Source of the DNA: Segatella hominis
Lineage (GTDB): Bacteria > Bacteroidota > Bacteroidia > Bacteroidales > Bacteroidaceae
NCBI RefSeq assembly: GCF_019249725.2
Contig: NZ_CP137559.1
Location: forward strand, 1,345,501-1,409,500
Length of the DNA stretch: 64,000 nucleotides
Direction: 5' to 3'
Positions 23,447-31,260 of the stretch are shown here, one piece after another. The notes below the pieces were generated by a model. The model was not told the origin of the DNA, did no database searches, and saw nothing but the letters and a program-made list of their open reading frames with translations. Position 1 is the first letter of the stretch. Each line of letters opens with the position of its first letter. A program made the position numbers and the translations under genes.

Positions 23447-25219
23447 CTAACTTTTTTTATTTTTTCTGATATAGAAGGTTCCTAAGGTATGCGAAACACC
23501 CTTTTTATTCAGGCTTTTCAGGACATATACACCTTCACTTAAACTACTTATATTCAGAGAGTTACCAACACTCCGAAGCACCTTTAAAGGCTGTCCCAAC
23601 AAGGATTCCACAAAAAAACAGGTAGCATCTGCATTTTTCGCACTTTCTGGTAAGAAAAGCCTTCCTTCGCTGCATTTTAGCTTTTTAGCTTTCCCCTGCC
23701 GCCCCAACAGAAGGTCCTCAACTTTGGCAATATTTTGCACCGGACGGCTTTCATTTCCATATCCGTCCATTGCCGTAACAGCAAAAAAGAGCGGATTTTC
23801 ATCTCCCGAAAGGTCGAGTGTTATCCGATTGCCCATCATTCTTGCCGAAATCAGGTTGCTTGCATCTTCCGTATCAACCGGATAAGTTCTACTTGCATAT
23901 ACATTATTATATATATAAGGTGTAGAAACAGCAGTTCCATCCTCATATTGCGCAGTATTATTCCAGGTAAGCACTACTTTTCCTCCCACCTGCTGTGTTT
24001 TCAAACAAGATGGCGAAATAGGAATACGCTTGCTCTCCCACGTCATAGCCGGCACCAAAGAAGGATAAAGATTAAATTCCTTGGATGTGAAATCATAGAT
24101 ACCCTGTCGGTTGTCAAGCAAGAACTTGTTACGGAAAAAAGCATGTCCCAGTCCGATATTGCGCAAATGATACATCTCGGAAGTAATGTCCCCTATTTTC
24201 CACTTGCCTTCCTTAGGATCCAGAAAGAAAATTCCCAAACCAGGCACCACAATCTTGCCATAACTCTGTTCTGCCCAGTCGATTGCAAACGGAAAGAACT
24301 GTTCGTTGCGAAAATACATCATCGGATAAAGTTCATCCATCAAGCCCGACTTGAGCCAACCCTGCGCATCCTGACAGACTTTGGTATAGGCGTTCCACCC
24401 ATGACTCCAATAACGGCCAAGGTCATCAAACTTACCGATAGGAGAACAGCTCATCTTCACCCAAGGCTTCTCACGCTTCACACTACGATGTATCGCCTCA
24501 ACGATACGGGTAATAAACTTTCGCCCCTTCTCACGACTCACCCTGATATTCCAACTCTCCGGATACCGGATATAATCGAGATGAATACCATCCACATCAT
24601 AATTACGGGTTATCTCACCACAAATTTTTGCAAGATAATCAGCAGTCCGATTATCTTCCGGATTCATATATCCATCTGGTCCGATTTTCCTGATTAACCC
24701 CGGAAACCGACTGCGAAGCTGCTTGCACCCTAAGGCATTCCACTTACCCACCGGAATTGTAACTACCCATGCATGACATTCCATACCCCGTTTGTGACAC
24801 TCCTCTATCGCAAACTTCAACGCATCATAACCCGGACTCTTTCCTGGAAAGCCAGACAAACAACCGTCCCAAGGCTCATACGCCGAAGGATAGATCATCG
24901 TACCACGTACTCTGGTCTGAATAAGCACCGTATTAATGTGCGCTTTCTGCAAGCGATTCAGAATCTCAATCAATTCCTGCTTTTGTTTTTCGGCAGAATA
25001 AGCAGACTGCGCATAGGAATGAGGCCAGTCGATACCGCCAATCGTGGTCAGCCACACAGCACGCACCTCATGCTTTGGGGGATAATTATTAAAAATCATA
25101 CTCTGCAAAGAACTACCAGACGTGGTTCTATGCACAGAGCTATCTAATATGGTATTTTGCGCCTGAAGCGACATAACCATAGTCAACAACAATGATATTT
25201 GAAAAAAAATACGTTTCAT
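23447..25219 (-). CDS. GHL10-family glycoside hydrolase-like protein (YngK type)
   Basis: A 590-residue exported protein. After the signal peptide (MKRIFFQISLLLTMVMSLQAQ) comes the family 10-like TIM barrel: EVRAVWLTTIGGIDWPHS, then INTVLIQTRVRG, GMECHAWVV, DVDGIHLDYIRYPESW and ELYPMMYFRNEQF (about residues 55-330). A fibronectin-like domain (about 400-500) and a short T9SS-like or stalk C-terminus follow (VYVLKSLNKKG). Family members act on glycans, possibly bacterial exopolysaccharide or wall material. The ATG at 25219 is preferred to the in-frame TTG four codons earlier, because it opens the signal peptide directly. Confidence 0.85.
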   Translation of the reverse strand: MKRIFFQISLLLTMVMSLQAQNTILDSSVHRTTSGSSLQSMIFNNYPPKHEVRAVWLTTIGGIDWPHSYAQSAYSAEKQKQELIEILNRLQKAHINTVLIQTRVRGTMIYPSAYEPWDGCLSGFPGKSPGYDALKFAIEECHKRGMECHAWVVTIPVGKWNALGCKQLRSRFPGLIRKIGPDGYMNPEDNRTADYLAKICGEITRNYDVDGIHLDYIRYPESWNIRVSREKGRKFITRIVEAIHRSVKREKPWVKMSCSPIGKFDDLGRYWSHGWNAYTKVCQDAQGWLKSGLMDELYPMMYFRNEQFFPFAIDWAEQSYGKIVVPGLGIFFLDPKEGKWKIGDITSEMYHLRNIGLGHAFFRNKFLLDNRQGIYDFTSKEFNLYPSLVPAMTWESKRIPISPSCLKTQQVGGKVVLTWNNTAQYEDGTAVSTPYIYNNVYASRTYPVDTEDASNLISARMMGNRITLDLSGDENPLFFAVTAMDGYGNESRPVQNIAKVEDLLLGRQGKAKKLKCSEGRLFLPESAKNADATCFFVESLLGQPLKVLRSVGNSLNISSLSEGVYVLKSLNKKGVSHTLGTFYIRKNKKS

Positions 25220-25298
25220 TACTTTTATCAACTAAAAAAATCCATAGGCTTCATTTCTCCGAAGCCAAGAGGCCTCACTTCCATGAATTCAACAGACC

Positions 25299-26555
25299 TC
25301 ACTTCACTTCCTTGAAACCAACAAGCCTATCTGTCCTATCGCCCGTTCCACGATAATACACCAAGACCTGATACTTATTCTGAGTTTGAAAGTACGAACC
25401 CTCCGACGTAACAGGCTGCGTAGTACCATTATCCTTAAGTACCAGATACTGATAACTGTAATAACCTTGCTTCATCAGCACCTTTCCTTCGTAGGATTGC
25501 GTCTTCTCATCGTATTCCATCCGATAAGCTGGGAGAAACTGATCATGCGTCCAGTCACCATTCAGATAAACATCGCCCATCTGACGAGGAGCCTTCAGAG
25601 AAAAATGCACCCAGGCGTAATCTGAAATAAAATCATTATCTATATTCTCACTGTTGCGAATAAAGAACGAGCCCTGTGGCGCTTCATCATACACATAGCT
25701 CGGACGGGGCAAATCTGGTTGCACAAAAGCATGAAACTCATTGCCATCCCACTTCATCTCATCCAGTCCCATCGTTGTATGATTCATATCAAGCATCTCA
25801 AACTTCCGATAGACATTGCCTGCCGGAAAAATCAAATCACGACAATGCGTCCACTGCAAGCCATCAGCACTAATATAGTCTGGCTTAGGATCACACACTG
25901 CATTATCCCATCTTCCATTCTGCAACACCACCATACGGAGCTGACGCTGGGAATCCGTAATTCGCAAATTACCATAATCTACACGAACACTCACCTGCTG
26001 ATGACTCTTATTGACATCAATATCAGTATTCGAACGATAACCAACTGCCACATTCACCTGCGGATCAACTACCATAAAACAAGCAGTCAATATCGGCTCA
26101 TGCTCACGATTCTCATCATAAACCATCAACTTATAGTTGCCACCCATGGTGATACGGCAGTTCTCATTAGGAATACGGAGTTGATAATGAGTATAAAGCT
26201 GATTGGTATTGAGCGACTCTTCGTAGTCATCAATGGTCAGTTCACCATTAAATCCCGCAAGATAATCACTCGCAAACAATCCTGCAGACTCATTCCAGTC
26301 CGCATCACAATGCACGATTGTATAACAATAACGATGATAATCATGCGTAAGATCATCAAAAGAAATCTGTACAGTTTGCCCGCCGAGCGTCACCACAGGC
26401 ATTGACAGCCAATTGCCACCCCCAACCACTTGCAAGGTAGTCACACGCGAACTATGTATCTCTGAACGCTGAGCCACCCCTACTCCACACGATAAAGCGA
26501 AGGCCGCCAGCAACGCAATACCTCTGAACTTGTTATGAATTCTCATTTGTTTCAT
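25299..26555 (-). CDS. Type IX secretion system plug protein (DUF5103)
   Basis: A 418-residue exported protein. It shows the DUF5103 pattern: Ig-like strands with FDDLTHDYHRYCYTIVHCDADW (about 70-91), a PNENCRITMGGNYKLMVYD segment and a long C-terminal beta domain (YLNGDWTHDQFLPAYRM). Proteins of this family were described as the plug that closes the SprA translocon of the type IX secretion system. No other T9SS gene is nearby. The -7 box (plus 26560-26567) is only a few bases from the ATG at 26555, so the mRNA appears to have almost no leader; a second ATG at 26546 would give a leader of about ten bases. Confidence 0.85.
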   Translation of the reverse strand: MKQMRIHNKFRGIALLAAFALSCGVGVAQRSEIHSSRVTTLQVVGGGNWLSMPVVTLGGQTVQISFDDLTHDYHRYCYTIVHCDADWNESAGLFASDYLAGFNGELTIDDYEESLNTNQLYTHYQLRIPNENCRITMGGNYKLMVYDENREHEPILTACFMVVDPQVNVAVGYRSNTDIDVNKSHQQVSVRVDYGNLRITDSQRQLRMVVLQNGRWDNAVCDPKPDYISADGLQWTHCRDLIFPAGNVYRKFEMLDMNHTTMGLDEMKWDGNEFHAFVQPDLPRPSYVYDEAPQGSFFIRNSENIDNDFISDYAWVHFSLKAPRQMGDVYLNGDWTHDQFLPAYRMEYDEKTQSYEGKVLMKQGYYSYQYLVLKDNGTTQPVTSEGSYFQTQNKYQVLVYYRGTGDRTDRLVGFKEVK

Positions 26556-26559
26556 TCTG

Positions 26560-26590
26560 CAAAGATAAAACAAAAATAGGAAATAGCCAA
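26560..26590 (-). promoter_or_regulatory. Promoter of the T9SS plug gene, giving a leaderless mRNA
   Basis: Minus-strand TATCTTTG (plus 26560-26567) and TTG (plus 26588-26590), 20 bases apart. Transcription would start about at the ATG (26555). Confidence 0.75.
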
Positions 26591-26608
26591 AGAAATAGAA
26601 ACAAAAAA

Positions 26609-26634
26609 AGTCTTCATCCAAAAAGATGAAGACT
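26609..26634 (-). terminator. Terminator of the Glu/Ser tRNA operon
   Basis: The 10-bp stem AGTCTTCATC/GATGAAGACT is followed on the minus strand by seven T (plus 26603-26609). It ends 13 bases before the plug promoter. Confidence 0.85.
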
Positions 26635-26640
26635 TCATTG

Positions 26641-26712
26641 TAGTCGATAGGGGAATCGAACCCCTATGCCAAGATTGAGAATCTTGTATCCTAACCATTA
26701 GATGAATCGACC
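26641..26712 (-). tRNA. tRNA-Glu(CTC), copy 2
   Basis: Anticodon loop TTCTCAA gives CTC. Acceptor GGTCGAT/ATCGACT, D-arm CTAATGGTTAGGAT typical of Glu. CCA not encoded. Confidence 0.92.
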
Positions 26713-26759
26713 ATAAAAAAAAGTCGGTTACTCGCCGGCTTCTATATGTCATTCCGTCG

Positions 26760-26831
26760 TAGTCGATAGGGGAATCGAACCCCTATGCCAAGATTGAGAA
26801 TCTTGTATCCTAACCATTAGATGAATCGACC
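26760..26831 (-). tRNA. tRNA-Glu(CTC), copy 1
   Basis: Identical 72-base body to its neighbour. Confidence 0.92.
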
Positions 26832-26857
26832 AACGGTACACTCTTGAAACATGTTTG

Positions 26858-26944
26858 CGGAAGGTGGGGGATTCGAACCCCCGGTACGGTAACCCGCACG
26901 TCAGTTTAGCAAACTGGTGGTTTCAGCCACTCACCCAACCTTCC
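26858..26944 (-). tRNA. tRNA-Ser(GCT)
   Basis: An 87-base class II tRNA with a long variable arm (CGTGCGGGTTACCGTACC). Anticodon loop TTGCTAA gives GCT; discriminator G. Confidence 0.92.
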
Positions 26945-26994
26945 TGATTGGACTCATTTCTGAATCAACAAACATTGTTTCTCAAATGCGAGTG

Positions 26995-27025
26995 CAAAGG
27001 TAATACATTTTTTCGGTTCCACCAA
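26995..27025 (-). promoter_or_regulatory. Promoter of the Glu/Ser tRNA operon (stable-RNA type)
   Basis: Minus-strand TACCTTTG (plus 26995-27002) and TTG (plus 27023-27025), 20 bases apart. Shares GCGAGTGCAAAGGTA and CCACCAA (plus strand) with the other two tRNA promoters. Confidence 0.85.
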
Positions 27026-27102
27026 ATTTTTCGGAAAGAATTTTCAAGAAAAATGCATTTTTCTTCATTTTTTCACCTTTTTCTCTCCCACTCGCATTTT
27101 TA

Positions 27103-27122
27103 CACCTTATTATATATATAGG
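27103..27122. repeat. 20-bp repeat CACCTTATTATATATATAGG, copy 2
   Basis: Exact copy of 19272-19291 and 49603-49622. It lies between the 3' end of the serpin gene and the tRNA promoter. Confidence 0.8.
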
Positions 27123-27200
27123 GAGAGAACTATATCGGGTTTACACATAGCGAGGAACTCATATTGGTTCTAATATATTCTGAGAAATTCATCTTTGGAA

Positions 27201-28478
27201 TTAAAGTTCCGATCCTGTAAATTGTCCCATAAATAATATTGCACCAGTATTCGCCTCCGTAATCATATACACAAAAGGACGGTCGGCATGGAAGTCAACT
27301 CGACGTGGTTCATCAGGATGCTGAAGACTCATCGTCATAATAGCAGCAGTTACTGCCGCTGCCTTTGTACCTTCCTCACTCACCTCTATCTTCGCCTTCT
27401 GCAACATCTTGGAAATAGACAGACTGCCAGTTGCAAAATTCGAGAAGTTGGCATTTCCACCAAACATCGAAGGTGCACCCAACTTGCTGATGATACCATT
27501 CAAAGGCAGACTTAACTCAGTAGAGAATCGAGGCAACTTCAAGTCAACCATACATTCGTCCATCTTACCACGCAGTTCAGCCAGCGACTTCACATCCACC
27601 TTTTTCATCATCTCGTCGATAGAACTACCCTGATTAGGAAGCAACACAACCATCTCGTATGAACGATTGCCATAAGGAATGCGAACTGCAGAATACCCAG
27701 CACCATCAGCATACTGATATTTTGCCTGACGATGCATCATCTGAGCCTTCTTGATATCACGGGTATATCCATGAAATGCCTCCAACTTCGTATTCTTCTT
27801 ATCAAACTTATCTGTCCATGCTCCCTTAAAATAGATAGCATTCATGATACAAGAAACCGCATTGGCATCCAACTGACTGATCATGCTTGGAATCATACCA
27901 TTGGTCTGTTTGCTACACCACTGATTGATATGCTTAACAGAAGCAGAAGAAGCGAAATCAAGATTTTCTACACCAGCCTGATAATCATTCTTCATAATTC
28001 CAGCGAATGTATTCTTGAGCTGATACTGTTTGTTGAGTGCAATATAATTGGCGATATTCACAGTTGTCTGCTTATCCAGACTATTTGCCTTCTGAAGCAT
28101 CATTTTATAAAGAGCATTCAAATCTTCCACAGAAACGCCCTCACAACCGATAGTCTTCAAAATTTCCTCACGAGTCTGTCCATCAGCTCCGTTTGCCAAC
28201 ATACCCATCAGATAAGAAATACTCATTGGGGAAACCACCTTAGAATCAAAACCTGAAATTTCATGGAAGAGATTGAGGGCGAAGCCATTGTTCTTATCTA
28301 CAATACTACGCTGTTCATCCGACAAGATAAGATATCCCTCATCCATAGCTTCCTCACTTTTAGTAGCTTCCATACTCTCCGTTCCTTTCACTCCACCTTG
28401 AACTTTCTTACAAGAGCCACAAGAAACCATTGTCATCGCCAAAGCCATTGTGGCGATAGTCATTACACTTTTTTTCAT
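27201..28478 (-). CDS. Lipoprotein serpin (serine protease inhibitor)
   Basis: A 425-residue serpin with a lipoprotein signal (lipid-bearing C20 in MVSCGSC), so it would sit on the membrane. The serpin core is complete, from NNGFALNLFHEI (63 onwards) through VVSPMSISYLMGMLANGA, NAIYFKGAW and the C-terminal FHADRPFVYMITE. The hinge of the reactive loop, EEGTKAAAVTAAI (about 365-377), has the small residues needed for insertion, so an inhibitory fold is likely. Counting 17 residues from the first E puts the cleavage site near TMS-LQ. In gut bacteria such serpins can block host or microbial proteases; the target is not known. Confidence 0.9.
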   Translation of the reverse strand: MKKSVMTIATMALAMTMVSCGSCKKVQGGVKGTESMEATKSEEAMDEGYLILSDEQRSIVDKNNGFALNLFHEISGFDSKVVSPMSISYLMGMLANGADGQTREEILKTIGCEGVSVEDLNALYKMMLQKANSLDKQTTVNIANYIALNKQYQLKNTFAGIMKNDYQAGVENLDFASSASVKHINQWCSKQTNGMIPSMISQLDANAVSCIMNAIYFKGAWTDKFDKKNTKLEAFHGYTRDIKKAQMMHRQAKYQYADGAGYSAVRIPYGNRSYEMVVLLPNQGSSIDEMMKKVDVKSLAELRGKMDECMVDLKLPRFSTELSLPLNGIISKLGAPSMFGGNANFSNFATGSLSISKMLQKAKIEVSEEGTKAAAVTAAIMTMSLQHPDEPRRVDFHADRPFVYMITEANTGAILFMGQFTGSEL

Positions 28479-28926
28479 AATCTATCTAATTTAATCATTA
28501 TACGATATAAACATGTCTCTCCATCAAAAGAGCCATCATGACGCTTTCTTCGAGAAGACAACCGACTTTAAAACAACATTCCATTAGATTCCTTGCATTT
28601 CCGAAAAGAAATTAACCAGCATTAACAAAATAAGCATCATAACATAGCCATAGAACAAAACCTTCAGAAAAATAGTAAAAGAAGTCAAAGAAAACAACTT
28701 TTTAGAGCCAAGAAGCGTCTCTACCCCACCAATTCCGTTAAAACTTTATAAAACTTCGATGTTTTTTCACAGGAAACATGGCTATAACAGAAAAAAGTAG
28801 TACTTTTGCACTCCGAATGCTCATGTATGGGCAAATATTACAGAAAAGTTAAGTTCGTTGGGGCTCAAATAAGTGCCGGCACGTTGCAGGACGCCTCGCG
28901 GAAAAACCCGTTTATATATTAAATTA
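28479..28926 (+). promoter_or_regulatory. Upstream region and leader of rplU-rpmA
   Basis: No gene is seen in these 448 bases. The -7 box TACTTTTG lies at 28801-28808, with no convincing -33 partner, as in other strong Bacteroidota ribosomal promoters. The transcript would have a leader of about 110 bases containing GTGCCGGCAC (28882-28891), a perfect 10-base palindrome, and GCCTCGCGGAAAAACCCG. A ribosomal-protein feedback structure is possible but I recognise no known family. No serpin promoter was found on the minus strand. Confidence 0.5.
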
Positions 28927-29244
28927 ATGTACGCAATCGTAGAAATTAACGGTCAGCAGTTCAAGGCTGAGGAGGGCAAGAAGCTCTTCGTACATCACAT
29001 CAAGGATGTAGAAGCAGGTAAGACTGTTGAGTTCGACAAGGTTTTGCTCGTTGACAAAGACGGCGCAATCACTGTCGGTGCCCCAACTGTAGAGGGTGCA
29101 AAAGTAGTAGTAGAAGTTGTGAACCCACTCGTAAAGGGTGACAAGGTAATCGTCTTCAAGATGAAGCGCCGCAAGGACTATCGCAAGAAGAACGGTCATC
29201 GTGCACAGTTCACAGAGGTAACAATCAAATCTGTAATCGCTTAA
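28927..29244 (+). CDS. rplU: 50S ribosomal protein L21
   Basis: A 105-residue L21 ([19 protein letters not shown] ... [20 protein letters not shown]). The ATG at 28927 was chosen because the family begins MYAIVE; the open frame reaches 54 bases further up but that part is leader. It is followed by rpmA after 17 bases, the usual pair. L21 binds 23S rRNA in the large subunit. Confidence 0.97.
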   Translation: MYAIVEINGQQFKAEEGKKLFVHHIKDVEAGKTVEFDKVLLVDKDGAITVGAPTVEGAKVVVEVVNPLVKGDKVIVFKMKRRKDYRKKNGHRAQFTEVTIKSVIA

Positions 29245-29261
29245 ATTAGGAGGAATTAGAA

Positions 29262-29552
29262 ATGGCACATAAGAAAGGTGTTGGTAGTTCTAAGAACGGC
29301 CGTGAATCAGCTTCACAAAGATTAGGCGTTAAGATCTGGGGTGGTCAGAACATCGTCGCTGGTAACATCATCGTTCGTCAGCGTGGTAACAAGCACTTCC
29401 CAGGTGAGAATGTAGCTCAGGGTAAGGATGATACATTGTATGCTTTGACAGACGGTATCGTTTACTTCCACAAGGGCCGCAAGGATAAGAGTACAGTTTC
29501 TGTTCTCTCTCCTGAGGTTTATGCTGAGAAGACCAAGAAAGCTGACGCTTAA
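29262..29552 (+). CDS. rpmA: 50S ribosomal protein L27
   Basis: A 96-residue L27 beginning [16 protein letters not shown]; the N-terminal tail reaches the peptidyl-transferase centre. No N-terminal extension for processing is present (unlike Firmicutes). A strong AGGAGG lies nine bases before the ATG. Co-transcribed with rplU, and followed by a terminator at 29597-29620. Confidence 0.97.
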   Translation: MAHKKGVGSSKNGRESASQRLGVKIWGGQNIVAGNIIVRQRGNKHFPGENVAQGKDDTLYALTDGIVYFHKGRKDKSTVSVLSPEVYAEKTKKADA

Positions 29553-29596
29553 ATTTTAAAGTTTTAGAAAAACTTATTCCAAACAAACAACATAGA

Positions 29597-29620
29597 AGCC
29601 TGCATCAGACGATGCAGGCT
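29597..29620 (+). terminator. Terminator of rplU-rpmA
   Basis: Perfect 10-bp stem AGCCTGCATC/GATGCAGGCT with an AGAC loop, followed by TTCTTCGTTT. Confidence 0.85.
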
Positions 29621-29692
29621 TTCTTCGTTTCTACCCAATAAGCCCATTTGTACTTATTTTTGTCCCTAAAACAACATTTTCTACCCATTTTA

Positions 29693-29724
29693 TTGCGCTA
29701 AAAGAAATATTTTTTGTAATTTTG
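29693..29724 (+). promoter_or_regulatory. Promoter of serS
   Basis: TTG (29693-29695), a 21-base spacer and TAATTTTG (29717-29724). Confidence 0.7.
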
Positions 29725-29785
29725 CCTTCAGTTAGCAAATAACGTTTACCGTGATTAATAATTTTAAATAAAATATATATATCTT

Positions 29786-31078
29786 ATGCTTACACTTAAA
29801 CTTATCAGTGAAGAGACTGAACGTGTAGTCAAAGGTCTTGAAAAAAAGCATTTTCCTAATGCTCGTGAGGCCGTAGAGAAAGTATTGGAGTACGACAAAA
29901 TCCGTCGTGAGGCTCAGCAGAAGCTTGACAACAACAAGCAGCAAGCCAACCAGTTTGCAAAGCAGATCGGTGCTTTGATGAAAGAAGGCAAGAAAGAAGA
30001 AGCTGAATCCGCAAAGGCTCAGGTAGCTATGCTCAAGGCTGACGCCAAGGCACTTGAAGAGATTATGGAGAAGGCTCAGAATGATATGACCAACCAGTTG
30101 CTCGAAATCCCTAACATTCCTTGCGAACAGGTACCTGAGGGTAAGGATGCAGCAGACAACGTGGTTGTCAAAGAAGGTGGCGAAAAGCCTAACCTCGGTC
30201 CAGATGCTCTCTGCCACTGGGATCTCCTGAAGAAGTACAACCTCGTTGACTTCGACCTCGGTGTGAAGATTACTGGAGCTGGCTTCCCAGTATATATCGG
30301 CAAGATGGCCCGTTTCCAGCGTGCGCTTGAGGCTTTCTTCCTGGATGAAGCTCGCAAGAGTGGATACCTCGAGATTCAGCCTCCTTATGTAGTAAATGAG
30401 GATTCTGGTCGCGGCACAGGTCAGTTGCCAGACAAAGAGGGTCAGATGTATCATGCTAATCTTGATAACCTCTTCCTCATCCCAACTGCCGAGGTTCCTG
30501 TAACCAACATCTTCCGCGATGTTATCCTCGACGAGAAGGATCTCCCTATCAAGCGTTGTGCTTACTCTGCTTGCTTCCGTCGTGAGGCAGGTAGCTATGG
30601 TAAGGACGTGCGTGGTTTGAACCGCTTGCACCAGTTTGACAAGGTAGAAATTGTACGTATTGACAAACCAGGTCACTCTTACGAGAGCTTGAACGAGATG
30701 CTTGACCACGTAGAGGGTCTTTTGAAGAAGTTGGAGTTGCCATACCATATTCTCCGTCTCTGCGGTGGTGATATGAGTTTCACCTCTTCTATCTGCTACG
30801 ACTTCGAGACATGGAGTGCAGCACAGGGTCGCTGGTTGGAGGTTTCATCAGTATCCAACTTCGAGAGCTATCAGGCTAACCGCCTCCACTGCCGCTACCG
30901 CCATGCAGAGGACAAGAAGATTGAGCTTTGCCACACATTGAACGGTTCTGCTCTCGCCTTGCCACGTATCGTAGCAACTATCCTGGAGAACAACCAGACA
31001 CCAGAGGGTATCCGTGTACCAAAGGTATTGGTACCATACTGCGGTTTCGAGATGTTGGACGATAAGAACTTCGATTAA
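29786..31078 (+). CDS. serS: Seryl-tRNA synthetase
   Basis: A 430-residue class II synthetase. The N-terminal helical hairpin that grips the long arm of tRNA-Ser spans about residues 30-105 (coiled coil rich in K, E, Q). The catalytic core shows motif 2 (CAYSACFRREAGSYGKDVRGLNR region, 253-275) and motif 3 (LNGSALALPRIVATILEN, 387-404). It charges serine onto tRNA-Ser, one of which is encoded at 26858 in this window. Transcribed alone from 29717, with a terminator at 31148. Confidence 0.97.
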   Translation: MLTLKLISEETERVVKGLEKKHFPNAREAVEKVLEYDKIRREAQQKLDNNKQQANQFAKQIGALMKEGKKEEAESAKAQVAMLKADAKALEEIMEKAQNDMTNQLLEIPNIPCEQVPEGKDAADNVVVKEGGEKPNLGPDALCHWDLLKKYNLVDFDLGVKITGAGFPVYIGKMARFQRALEAFFLDEARKSGYLEIQPPYVVNEDSGRGTGQLPDKEGQMYHANLDNLFLIPTAEVPVTNIFRDVILDEKDLPIKRCAYSACFRREAGSYGKDVRGLNRLHQFDKVEIVRIDKPGHSYESLNEMLDHVEGLLKKLELPYHILRLCGGDMSFTSSICYDFETWSAAQGRWLEVSSVSNFESYQANRLHCRYRHAEDKKIELCHTLNGSALALPRIVATILENNQTPEGIRVPKVLVPYCGFEMLDDKNFD

Positions 31079-31147
31079 TCAGAGTAAGAACATCGATTAA
31101 TTCAAATATCTGGCTGGGATTCACTGGCCAACAATATTAAGTACGAG

Positions 31148-31184
31148 GATAACATCGGCTGCATTTCTACAGCCGACGTTATCC
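31148..31184 (+). terminator. Terminator of serS
   Basis: Long stem GGATAACATCGGCTG/CAGCCGACGTTATCC with one mismatch, followed by TTTTGCTTTTTT. Confidence 0.85.
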
Positions 31185-31260
31185 TTTTGCTTTTTTATCA
31201 CGGAACCAAATTATACAAAAACAACCTTATAGAGTAAACATAATAACCAAAAATAACCCT

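Noticed and set aside
28479..28800. Promoter of the serpin gene
   Set aside because: No minus-strand TAnnTTTG box was found within 250 bases of the start; the promoter may be of another type.
29732..30748. 338-residue open frame on the minus strand
   Set aside because: It is antisense to serS, has no family resemblance and no promoter; serS is certain.
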